Assembly (NCBI GenBank): GCA_017427545.1
Contig: JAFRSO010000054.1
Location: 1 to 52,107 of the forward strand
Direction of reading: 5' to 3'
DNA length: 52,107 nt
Source of the DNA: Selenomonadaceae bacterium
Lineage (GTDB): Bacteria; Bacillota; Negativicutes; Selenomonadales; Selenomonadaceae
Positions 41,466 through 48,679 of this stretch are shown here, one piece after another. How positions within the stretch are numbered: the first letter of the stretch is position 1; every line of letters starts with the position of its first letter. Position numbers and translations under genes: made by a program. The notes beneath the pieces were generated by a model that saw nothing but the letters and a program-made list of their open reading frames with translations, was not told where the DNA came from and did not search any database.

Positions 41466-42800
41466 TCATTTCAAGTTCAAATATTTATCAAGCCAGGCGG
41501 CCACTGCCTCACCGATAATTTTTTTGCCTTCAGCGTCGGGGTGCAGTCCGTCAACCGATAAACTTTCCAGCAAATTGCCATCGTCGTCAACAAGTTTTTC
41601 GTTCACGTCGATAAAAAATTCCTGGTCACAAATCCAATCGCAAATAAATTTTCTATGCTCCTGCCAATCTTCGGGCGGCCGGTCGATAAAATTCAGTTTT
41701 TGAATTTGCGCGGGATTGAGCGGTGTCGGCGTAAGGAAGACCGGTTTAATGCCGTTGTTTATGCATTTGGCTTGAATCGCCTGCAAATTTTCAACCGACT
41801 CCCAGCCCATGATATTTGCGCGGTAATCGTTGACACCAGCCATGATGAATAAAACTTCGGGGCGGAACGGTAAAACGTCGTTGTCGAAGCGCGCTAAAAT
41901 TTCTGCGGTAGTGTCGCCGCTCCTGCCGAGATTTTTGACGGGAATCGCGCAGTAAGTTTCCCAGTTGTAAATCACAGTCGACGGTGGAACGGAAATTGAG
42001 CCGCCGCCATGAGTTATGCTGTCACCGAGCGCGCAGAATCTGACTTTGTGCACGACCTCGAAACTGTTTGAAGCGTCCTTTACAGACCACTGCGTCAACG
42101 GCTGATTGTATTGATTGAGCGCACGCACTCGCCAAAAATATTCGCCCTCATCAAGCACCGGCTCCTTGTCGTAAAAATCAAAATTATCATCATGCGGCTG
42201 CGACGGCGTAAAATATCGACGAATAATTTTATTGTCCTTAATGAGTTCAATTTCATAATGATCCGCGCCACTCGTCGGAATCCACGAGTACACGGGATAA
42301 ATCGGAGGATAATTCATCTTGTCGAATTCGGTAGTAGTTCGCGGGGCAACAGGATTCGTGTCAATGGCGACAATCGGCAATTTATTTTCAAGCGTCGTGC
42401 CTTCCAAAGATACGGCGTTGACTTGAAATTTCGCATTGACATTTTCGACGGGAATTTCAATGCCGTTAGTGTAGGCGAAAAGCGAAGTGCCGCTGATGAG
42501 AACTTCATACTTGACGGCGTTGGGGACAATATCCCAGCATAGCCGCAAAATATTTTGTTCGCGCGGAATAATTTCTTCATTGGAACTTTGGACGGAATTA
42601 GCGGTCACGTCCTCAAACTCGTAAATTTCATTAATCGTGGCGGCTTGAGCATTTTTATCTTGCGTCAAATGATTGTGCGGGGCGTGAGCGTCGGCAACCT
42701 TAACCGAATCATTTTCGGTCACGTGTCCGCCAAGATTGATGAATCCCAAATTTGAAAAGCAAAGAATTACGGCGAGGATAATCGGCACAGCTCTCAACAT
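41466..42800 (-). CDS. Secreted SGNH/GDSL hydrolase with fibronectin-III-like domains
   Basis: 444 residues. Signal peptide or anchor (~1-25), a low-complexity stretch, two Fn3-like beta domains (LCWDIVPNAVKYEVLISG; GADHYEIELIKDN … EYFWRVRALNQYNQP), then a C-terminal SGNH hydrolase with block I ALGDSITHGGGS, block III AGVNDYR and the Asp-x-x-His pair in DGLHPDAEG. Likely a carbohydrate or envelope-polymer esterase outside the membrane. ATG 42800 is five bases after GGAGG and overlaps the end of the ABC-F gene by 7 bases. Confidence 0.88.
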   Translation of the reverse strand: MLRAVPIILAVILCFSNLGFINLGGHVTENDSVKVADAHAPHNHLTQDKNAQAATINEIYEFEDVTANSVQSSNEEIIPREQNILRLCWDIVPNAVKYEVLISGTSLFAYTNGIEIPVENVNAKFQVNAVSLEGTTLENKLPIVAIDTNPVAPRTTTEFDKMNYPPIYPVYSWIPTSGADHYEIELIKDNKIIRRYFTPSQPHDDNFDFYDKEPVLDEGEYFWRVRALNQYNQPLTQWSVKDASNSFEVVHKVRFCALGDSITHGGGSISVPPSTVIYNWETYCAIPVKNLGRSGDTTAEILARFDNDVLPFRPEVLFIMAGVNDYRANIMGWESVENLQAIQAKCINNGIKPVFLTPTPLNPAQIQKLNFIDRPPEDWQEHRKFICDWICDQEFFIDVNEKLVDDDGNLLESLSVDGLHPDAEGKKIIGEAVAAWLDKYLNLK

Positions 42801-44437
42801 TGCAACTCCTCCCACCTAAGATAAAATTCGTCAATCTCCGCCAACTTCGCCACATGCGCCGCAGCCAACTCCGTCAATTTGTCCGGCTCGACTGCGGAAT
42901 TTATCTCATGTTCTATCATCTTCAATTCCATCTCCGCCATTTTTATTTGCGCTTCGATTTTGTCCAATGCTTGCGTGTTAGGTTTGAGCTTTGAGCTTTG
43001 AGGTTTGAGGGGTTGAGGTTTTGATTTATCCCTTTTCCCATATCCCTTTTCCCTTTCGACGAATTCTATTATTCGCGAAGTTACTTTGTCAAGCAAATAT
43101 CGGTCGTGCGTGACGATTAAAATTGTTCCGTCGAAGTCGTTTAAAGCCGCCTCGATTGCCTCACGCGCCGGCAAGTCCAAATGATTCGTCGGCTCGTCCA
43201 GGATTAAAAAATTTGCGCCCGTCAAAATTAATTTCGTCAACGCCACGCGAGTTTTCTCACCTCCCGACAAATCGGCAATCGGCTTTTCCACGACTTGAGC
43301 AAACAAATTTAATCGCGCAAGTTCGGAGCGGGCTTGACCTTCCGTCAAACCGAATTCGTAATTCAATTCCTCAAGCGGCGTCCGATTCTCGTTAAGTTCC
43401 TCGTGCCCTTGAGAAAGATAGCCGATTTTTACGCGGTTGCCAATTTTTATTTCGCCCGAATCAGCTTTGAGTTCGCCGACGATAATTTTCAGCAACGTAG
43501 ATTTTCCGACGCCGTTGCGCCCGATAAGTCCGATTTTTTCGCCCTTGAAAATTTCCGCGCTGAAATCCTTGATGATGTTCTTGAAAAAAATTTTCTCCAA
43601 AATCAACACGCGGTTTGCTGACTCGGCAGCGTCGCCCAATCTGATGTTGGCAGTTTCATTCGACGGCGGCTTTTCCAATCGTTGCATACGGTCAAGCAAA
43701 GTCTGACGCCCGCGAGCCTGTTTAGCCTTGACGCCCGCTTTATTCCGCCGCACAAATTCTTCCAGCTTCGCAATTTCAATCTGCTGCTTTTCATAAGCTT
43801 TAAGTTCCGCCTCATGACGTTCCCGCTTAAGCCGAACAAATTTTTCATAGTTGCCGGGATAAAGCGTCGCCCGAAAATTTTCCATGTCCAAAATTTTTTC
43901 AACGCAATTTTGCAGGAAGTGCCGGTCGTGCGTGACGGCAATAACCGTGCCGCGATAATTCTTGACGAACTCTTCCAGAAATTCAATCGAGTAAATGTCC
44001 AGATGATTTGTCGGCTCGTCGAGAATCAAAATCCGCGGTTCATTTAGCAGAGCCTTAGCCAGAGAAATTTTCGCAGATTCGCCTCCGCTGAAGTGATTCG
44101 GATTTTTATCAAGCTCCGCCTCCGAAAATCCCAGCCCGAATAAAATTTTTCTCGCCTGAAATTTTTCGACGCCCTCAACAGTCAACATTTCGTTGAGGAG
44201 TGTCGCGGCAGTGAATTTGGGCGTCTGTTCAACACAGCCGATATCTTCCGCACGAAGTCCGCCGATTGTGCCGGCCTCAAAAGGTTCCGCGCCCGTCATA
44301 ATTTTAATCAGCGTGGATTTACCCGCGCCGTTTTTGCCGACGATACCGACCTTTTCACCGTCGAAAATTTTAAAGCTCACGTCGCGGAAGATGAGCCGTT
44401 CGCCGTAATATTTTGTAACGTTTTCAAGTTGAATCAT
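42794..44437 (-). CDS. ABC-F family ATPase
   Basis: 547-residue soluble protein with two ABC domains and no membrane segments; ABC-F proteins act on ribosomes (translation factors or antibiotic resistance). Walker A GKNGAGKST and GRNGVGKST, signatures FSGGESAK and LSGGEKTR, Walker B LILDEPTNHLD twice, and the charged interdomain linker (KAYEKQQIEIAKLEEFVRRNK). A C-terminal coiled coil resembles Uup. The Lys/Pro-rich segment before it (residues ~462-486) is encoded by heptad repeats. ATG 44437 follows GGGGAGAAG; the open frame to 44632 crosses the divergent promoter and is rejected. Confidence 0.9.
   Translation of the reverse strand: MIQLENVTKYYGERLIFRDVSFKIFDGEKVGIVGKNGAGKSTLIKIMTGAEPFEAGTIGGLRAEDIGCVEQTPKFTAATLLNEMLTVEGVEKFQARKILFGLGFSEAELDKNPNHFSGGESAKISLAKALLNEPRILILDEPTNHLDIYSIEFLEEFVKNYRGTVIAVTHDRHFLQNCVEKILDMENFRATLYPGNYEKFVRLKRERHEAELKAYEKQQIEIAKLEEFVRRNKAGVKAKQARGRQTLLDRMQRLEKPPSNETANIRLGDAAESANRVLILEKIFFKNIIKDFSAEIFKGEKIGLIGRNGVGKSTLLKIIVGELKADSGEIKIGNRVKIGYLSQGHEELNENRTPLEELNYEFGLTEGQARSELARLNLFAQVVEKPIADLSGGEKTRVALTKLILTGANFLILDEPTNHLDLPAREAIEAALNDFDGTILIVTHDRYLLDKVTSRIIEFVEREKGYGKRDKSKPQPLKPQSSKLKPNTQALDKIEAQIKMAEMELKMIEHEINSAVEPDKLTELAAAHVAKLAEIDEFYLRWEELQC
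42975..43056. repeat. Heptad repeats inside the ABC-F gene
   Basis: gtgttag, gtttgag, ctttgag x2, gtttgag, gggttga, an eight-base unit, and after four bases tcccttt, tcccata, tcccttt x2. They keep the ABC-F frame open and encode a Lys/Pro/Ser and Glu/Lys/Gly-rich linker. Confidence 0.8.
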
Positions 44438-44488
44438 TGCTTCTCCCCAAAAATTTTTTTCACATGATAGCAGAAAAAATCCTTCGCG

Positions 44489-44516
44489 TCGACAAAATTT
44501 TTCGGCGTGATATAAT
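44489..44516 (+). promoter_or_regulatory. Promoter of the DUF3298-like gene
   Basis: TCGACA (44489-44494), 16-bp spacer, TATAAT (44511-44516). Confidence 0.55.
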
Positions 44517-44534
44517 TCGTCCGAGGTGATTTGT

Positions 44535-45173
44535 ATGCGAAAAATTTTTATAGCTTTACTTGTCGCGTTGATTGTCAGCGTCCAAAATTTTTGCGGTGCG
44601 GCAAAGATTGAGTCCGCCAAATTCAACGGCAATGAAACTTTGATTTATCCCGTGGTGCATGTGGATAATCCGGCCGTCGAAAATCGGATCAACGCTAAAA
44701 TCGAGGAGGAAATTTCAACCTTCATCAAGGGGTTGCATTATGCCGCGCAATACGATAACCGCAATGTTCTTGACGCCCGCACGAGTTATGAAATCGGTTC
44801 AAATGAATCGGGCGGCACCGTGATTTTGAGCATTATCATAACGGAAAGCCAATATTTTGAGGGCGCGGCACATCCTGCGACTTGGCAACACACGCTGAAT
44901 TTTAACACATCGTCGGGCGAGTTGATGGGCATGAATTATTTGACGGAAGTCGGCGAAGGTGTCAGCCCCGATGAATTCAAAAGTCGGATTGAGCGCAAGC
45001 TTCGTGAAAAGGCTGAGCGTGAAAAATTATATTTTTTCCCCGAAGCACTGCCGCTGAAACATCTTCCCGAAGATTTTTATTGGGACGAAAATCTTCACGT
45101 GCATTTTATCTTCCAGCATTATGATATTGCGCCATATGCGGCGGGCATTATCGACGTTGACATTGACGCATAA
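44535..45173 (+). CDS. Exported DUF3298/DUF4163-like protein
   Basis: 212 residues with a cleavable-looking signal peptide (1-~24, ending NFCGAAK). The mature part matches the RsiV/PdaC-type tandem DUF4163-DUF3298 plan: YPVVHVDNPAVENRINAKIEEEI, then the Tyr/Ala-rich GAAHPATWQHTLNFNTSSGELM and the C-terminal FIFQHYDIAPYAAGI. Extracytoplasmic, possibly lysozyme- or wall-related by family. ATG 44535 follows GAGGTGATT. Divergent from the ABC-F gene. Confidence 0.85.
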   Translation: MRKIFIALLVALIVSVQNFCGAAKIESAKFNGNETLIYPVVHVDNPAVENRINAKIEEEISTFIKGLHYAAQYDNRNVLDARTSYEIGSNESGGTVILSIIITESQYFEGAAHPATWQHTLNFNTSSGELMGMNYLTEVGEGVSPDEFKSRIERKLREKAEREKLYFFPEALPLKHLPEDFYWDENLHVHFIFQHYDIAPYAAGIIDVDIDA

Positions 45174-45178
45174 AAAAT

Positions 45179-45285
45179 GAGCCGCCCGTTTTCAGTTAGG
45201 AGTTAGGAGTGAGGAGTTAGGAGTTTTTAAACTTGTTCCTTTTTCCTTATTCCTTTTTCCTTAACAGCGGCTCTGATTTTTTTTT
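45179..45285 (+). terminator. Terminator whose loop is filled by a heptad repeat
   Basis: Stem GAGCCGC (45179-45185) / GCGGCTC (45267-45273) followed by nine T (45277-45285). The ~80 bases between the arms consist almost wholly of ten heptads, which can pair among themselves to form an extended hairpin. Confidence 0.65.
45194..45263. repeat. Ten-heptad repeat within a terminator
   Basis: agttagg x2, agtgagg, agttagg, agttttt, aaacttg, ttccttt, ttcctta, ttccttt, ttcctta: 70 bases in one phase, the second half roughly complementary to the first. Confidence 0.88.
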
Positions 45286-45297
45286 GCAAAGCTTCAA

Positions 45298-46326
45298 TCA
45301 ATAGAGGTTGTGTTTAACTCTGTCATGCTCTTCTGATTTTTTAGCGTCATTCCAACGGTCTGTTGTGCCGACAAGATACTTTAATGGACTGTTTCTTGCC
45401 CCATAGGGCGGACACGTGCAGTCTCTACAATTGGTAAATTAGCTGGATACTCAACGTCATAACCGTAAACGTGCGAACGGTGCTTTTTGAATTTGGCGCG
45501 GACATGTTCAACAGTCTTGCTCATTTGTTCAGCCAACCAACGAGCGGCAGCGGTTGCGGATTCAAAATTATGCCTTTCGTCGCCCTTAATCAGTGCAAGC
45601 GGTTTCATTCTCCGACGTCGAGCCGCTTCAAGATTCGCCGAACCAATTTTGCTAATGCCGCTGTGGTCACGATTTTTCATTTGTTCACTCTTAGTCACGT
45701 AGCGTAAATTTGTCCAGTGATTATTTAAGCTGTTGCGGTCAATGTGATCTATCTCATAACCTTCAGGCTTAGCTCCAAGCCAGCATTCGGCAACTACGCG
45801 AGCTATGGGTATTCGTTGAACTTTACCTTTGCGGCAAATAAAAGTGAAACAATATCCTGCGGGCGAATGATGATAATCGATGATAATTTTATTTTGCTTC
45901 TTCGACTTAACGTTGCGGAAAATCCGCCCGTCTTCGCTGACTTCGTATAAAAATTTCAGTGACGGTATCTTTCTAAATACTTTACCAACCTCGCGATCAG
46001 TCATATTAATGACCTCCCCCGAATCATGTACGTTATTTTTTTACTTCTGACCTCTATCGAAGTCCGGCGTACATAACGGCATTTCTGCCACAGTGTCACT
46101 TTGCGGGCTATCCTTAATCGGTACCCGTTATTCTTCTGATACGTTCAAATTTCTCACCGCGAGCAGTATAACTCACGTCAACCAAACCGTCGTCACAAAG
46201 CTTAACGGAAATGGTTTTGACAGGTACCGAGACGCGTCCGCGAACATAAGCGACGTAGTTGGCAGCCTCGTCACGGGTGGCGTCATCAATGCCGACAAAA
46301 TTTACCTTAACGCCGTCAACAATCAT
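45298..46326 (-). CDS. NrdD-like (glycyl-radical C-terminal type) small protein, split by a group I intron
   Basis: Spliced product of 94 residues: exon 1 46326-46123 (68 codons) and exon 2 45378-45298 (26 codons plus TGA). Exon 1 ends …KFERIRRITG and exon 2 starts YLVGTTDRWNDAKKSEEHDRVKH, which together match the C-terminal pattern of anaerobic ribonucleotide reductase (E. coli NrdD …RRTCGYLGS…AGKQEEVKRRVKH). Unspliced reading ends two codons into the insert at TAA. ATG 46326 follows AGGAAGTGATTATC. It may be an accessory or spare-part glycyl-radical protein; catalytic cysteines of a full NrdD are absent. Overlaps nothing but abuts mscS upstream. Confidence 0.75.
45379..46122 (-). mobile_element. 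Group I intron carrying an HNH homing endonuclease gene
   Basis: 744 nt, phase 0. The 5' exon ends in U (ACGGGU) and the intron ends in G. Exon CGGGU pairs with GCCCG 14 nt inside the intron, giving P1 with the conserved U.G at the splice site. Near the 3' end are AGAGACUG and AAGAAACAGUCC, forming P7 (GACUG/CAGUC) as in R and S elements, GCCC-UAU-GGGGC as P8, and GUCCG able to pair with CGGAC near the 5' end as P3. The exons join perfectly in frame. Subclass not determined. Confidence 0.82.
45381..46004 (-). CDS. Intron-encoded HNH homing endonuclease (NUMOD4-HNH)
   Basis: 207 residues. N-terminal NUMOD4-like segment (YEVSEDGRIFRNVKS), HNH core (EIDHIDRNSLNNHWTNLRYVTKSEQMKNR), then a basic C-terminal region with a NUMOD/helix-turn-helix-type unit (FESATAAARWLAEQM). 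ATG 46004 follows GGGGGAGGTCATTA, a very strong ribosome site. The gene ends two bases before the 3' splice site, so its last ~15 codons (…MGQETVH) also form the R/S core and P7/P8 of the intron. Such enzymes cut intron-less alleles and promote intron homing. Confidence 0.85.
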   Translation of the reverse strand: MTDREVGKVFRKIPSLKFLYEVSEDGRIFRNVKSKKQNKIIIDYHHSPAGYCFTFICRKGKVQRIPIARVVAECWLGAKPEGYEIDHIDRNSLNNHWTNLRYVTKSEQMKNRDHSGISKIGSANLEAARRRRMKPLALIKGDERHNFESATAAARWLAEQMSKTVEHVRAKFKKHRSHVYGYDVEYPANLPIVETARVRPMGQETVH

Positions 46327-46331
46327 GATAA

Positions 46332-47432
46332 TCACTTCCTTAAATTGATTTTTGTATCATCAGGCAAATCGAGCGTGCGAATCGGGAACGGAATATTAAT
46401 GCCCTCTTCGCGATAACGCTTCGTGATTGCCTTGATGAATTCATGCTTCAAAATATATTGATTGGTGAAAGTTTGGACGTGCATAACCGCGTTGAAGTCA
46501 ATCGACGAATCGTTGAATTTTTGATAGCGGACGACGGGTGCGAGAGGATTTCTGTCGACGCCTTCCGAATCGATTTTGGGTTGATAGCCGTCAATCTTCG
46601 TCTGAAGTTCTGTGGCAACCTCAACCGTCACGCGCTCGACAAGCTCCAAGTCACTTTCATAGCCCACTCCGATTGGTACGACCAAAACTATATCGTCGTG
46701 CGGCTGGGAAAAATTCGTCGTGACTGCCCCGGCAATGACTTTGTTCGGAATGACGACGACGCTGCTTTTTGACGCCGGCATAACCGTAATATATCGCCAG
46801 TTAATGTCGGTAACGCGCCCTTCGTCGCCCGACGAAAGTCTTATGTAATCATTAACGCGAATTTGTTTTGAAATAATAATTTGCAATCCCGAAAAAATAT
46901 TTTCTAAAGTTTCCTTCAAGCCGAGACCAACTGCCATACCGCCGACACCCATTGCCGCCATAATCGGCGCGATTGAGATATTGAAGTAGTCGAGGATAAT
47001 CAATGCGCCCGAAGCGTAAATTGCCACTCGGAAAATCGTATCGAGCAGAGTTGATTGCGTCATGTCGCTTGAGTCGGAAAATTTCAGCCTGATAAATCCC
47101 GACAGCGTCCGCTCACAAACTCGCGTTATTGAAAATACGATCATTGCGAACAGGACATATGAAAAAATTTTTTCGAGACCGGCGGGCATATCGGAAGTCG
47201 TGACGCTCCAATAAAGACCGATTACCAAGCACAAGGAAATTGGTACGCCCTTCATTGCGCGGAAGAAAATTTCCATGAGTTCCGATTCGCTGGCCTTAAC
47301 GTGACGTGCAAGTTTTTTCGTCAACAGCTGGTTGAGTGCGATTCCGACGAACAATGAAAATGCCAAAATGCACGCCGGCACGATGAGCTTTTGTCCCAAT
47401 GCCCACCAATCAATATGTTGAAAATATTCCAA
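46332..47432 (-). CDS. mscS: Small-conductance mechanosensitive channel, MscS family
   Basis: 366-residue inner-membrane channel that opens on hypo-osmotic shock. Four to five N-terminal helices end with the pore helix (AAMGVGGMAVGLGLKETLENIFSGLQI), followed by the beta domain (VNDYIRLSSGDEGRVTDINWRYITV, VVIPNKVI) and a C-terminal alpha/beta domain. Start ATG 47432 with GGGGAGGAAT upstream on the minus strand. The NrdD-like gene begins just after its stop and is probably cotranscribed. Confidence 0.92.
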   Translation of the reverse strand: MEYFQHIDWWALGQKLIVPACILAFSLFVGIALNQLLTKKLARHVKASESELMEIFFRAMKGVPISLCLVIGLYWSVTTSDMPAGLEKIFSYVLFAMIVFSITRVCERTLSGFIRLKFSDSSDMTQSTLLDTIFRVAIYASGALIILDYFNISIAPIMAAMGVGGMAVGLGLKETLENIFSGLQIIISKQIRVNDYIRLSSGDEGRVTDINWRYITVMPASKSSVVVIPNKVIAGAVTTNFSQPHDDIVLVVPIGVGYESDLELVERVTVEVATELQTKIDGYQPKIDSEGVDRNPLAPVVRYQKFNDSSIDFNAVMHVQTFTNQYILKHEFIKAITKRYREEGINIPFPIRTLDLPDDTKINLRK

Positions 47433-47447
47433 ATAAAATTCCTCCCC

Positions 47448-47475
47448 TTGAAAAATTTTTTATAGCTGATATATT
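47448..47475 (+). promoter_or_regulatory. Promoter of the GNAT gene
   Basis: TTGAAA (47448-47453), 16-bp spacer, TATATT (47470-47475), within the mscS-GNAT divergent region. Confidence 0.5.
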
Positions 47476-47496
47476 TATCGTGAAGGAGATGGTTTC

Positions 47497-48021
47497 ATGA
47501 ATGAAATTTTGATCGAGGGAAAACGGTTGCGCCTTAGGCGGGCGAACGCTTCCGATTTAAACTATATAATAACGCTGCAATATGCGCCGGAAAATTTGAA
47601 ATTTGTCGTGCCGTTCGACGAAAATTATCACCGCGAGATTATCACTTCGGACGGTTCGGAAAAAATTGACGTGATTGTTGAGGAGCTTGAAACGGGAAAT
47701 TCCGTCGGATATTTCATGCTCCGCAAATTGGATTCGCCATGCGCCGAGTTCACTCACGTTATCATCGGGCGCAAAGGTATCGGCTACGGTCGAGAGGCAT
47801 TGCAACTGCTCATGAAGTGGACGTTCGAGGTTAAAAATTTTCACCGCATTTGGATTGACTGCAAAGACTACAACAAAGTTGCGCTCCACCTATACGAAAG
47901 TTTAGGATTTGTCCGCGAAGGTTTCTTGCGCGAATATCTTTTGACCAACGGCGTCTACGAAAATTTGATTGTGCTGGGCATGATTGACCGCGAATATTTA
48001 GGGATTAGCTGTTGCTGTTAG
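47497..48021 (+). CDS. GNAT family N-acetyltransferase (RimJ/RimL-like)
   Basis: 174 residues. GNAT fold with KRLRLRRANASDLNYI, the acetyl-CoA loop GRKGIGYGREALQLLMKWTFE and the C-terminal NKVALHLYESLGFVREGFLRE typical of RimJ/RimL and spermidine-type acetyltransferases. Acceptor unknown. ATG 47497 follows GAAGGAGATGG. The last residues (GISCCC) and the TAG stop come from a heptad repeat, so the natural C-terminus was probably altered. Confidence 0.88.
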   Translation: MNEILIEGKRLRLRRANASDLNYIITLQYAPENLKFVVPFDENYHREIITSDGSEKIDVIVEELETGNSVGYFMLRKLDSPCAEFTHVIIGRKGIGYGREALQLLMKWTFEVKNFHRIWIDCKDYNKVALHLYESLGFVREGFLREYLLTNGVYENLIVLGMIDREYLGISCCC

Positions 48022-48043
48022 AAACTAGTTCCTAGTTCCTAAA
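48002..48043. repeat. Heptad repeat at the GNAT stop codon
   Basis: ggattag / ctgttgc / tgttaga / aactagt / tcctagt / tcctaaa; the GNAT TAG stop (48019-48021) is in the third unit. Confidence 0.75.
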
Positions 48044-48047
48044 AAAT

Positions 48048-48081
48048 ATCCCCGCTCTGATGAAGACACGGGGATTTTTTA
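48048..48081. terminator. Bidirectional terminator between GNAT and flavodoxin genes
   Basis: Perfect 7-bp stem ATCCCCG (48048-48054) / CGGGGAT (48069-48075), with A run to the left and T run to the right. Confidence 0.85.
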
Positions 48082-48097
48082 TTGCATGGGAAAAATT

Positions 48098-48526
48098 TTA
48101 CACAGCCTTAGCCAAATCCTCACCGAGCTTACGGCATTCGTCAAGGGCAGTATCGTCGGGCGCATTTTCAGCGATCACATTGCCGACGAACCTTGCACCG
48201 GCCTCTTTGGTACGCTCACTCCAATTTTCCATCCACGTGCCGCCGCCCCAACCGTAACTGCCGAAAAGTCCGACGGGTACGCCGTTGAGTTTCGATTCAG
48301 CTTCGGTGAAGAAAGGCTCGAAAGAATCTTCTTCCAAAACCTCGTCGCCCATTGCCGGGCAACCGAACAGGAAGCCGTTATAATCCGCCATGTCAGTTGC
48401 GTTGAAGTCGTCGACCTGGAAAACTTCAACGTCCGCGCCGGCAGCTTTTGCACCTTCAGCTACAGCTTCCGCCATTGCCTCGGTATTGCCGGTGCCGCTC
48501 CAAAACACGACTGCGATTTTACTCAT
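48098..48526 (-). CDS. Flavodoxin
   Basis: 142-residue FMN electron carrier of short-chain type: FMN-phosphate loop WSGTGNTEAMAEAV, 50s-loop region FGCPAMGDEVLEE and 90s loop FGSYGWGGGTWMENW with Trp and Tyr positions for the isoalloxazine ring. Strongly acidic, as expected. ATG 48526 follows GGAGGCGATT; the longer frame to 48619 is unsupported. Probable low-potential donor for the radical SAM or anaerobic RNR enzymes of the cell. Confidence 0.94.
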   Translation of the reverse strand: MSKIAVVFWSGTGNTEAMAEAVAEGAKAAGADVEVFQVDDFNATDMADYNGFLFGCPAMGDEVLEEDSFEPFFTEAESKLNGVPVGLFGSYGWGGGTWMENWSERTKEAGARFVGNVIAENAPDDTALDECRKLGEDLAKAV

Positions 48527-48613
48527 CAAGAATCGCCTCCAAAAAAATTTACTCTTAGCCGCGCACATATTATCACAGCGTTTTTTGCCCGTCAATAAAT
48601 TTGTCAAGATAAA

Positions 48614-48642
48614 TTGCACAAAGCCCTAATCGGTTGTATAAT
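48614..48642 (+). promoter_or_regulatory. Promoter of the HD-domain gene
   Basis: TTGCAC (48614-48619), 17-bp spacer, TATAAT (48637-48642). Confidence 0.7.
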
Positions 48643-48679
48643 CGCGCTAATGATATTTTAATTTTGGGAGGTCGATTGA

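Noticed and set aside
44438..44632. N-terminal extension of the ABC-F protein
   Set aside because: The open frame runs through the divergent promoter region; ATG 44437 with GGGGAGAAG gives the standard ABC-F start.
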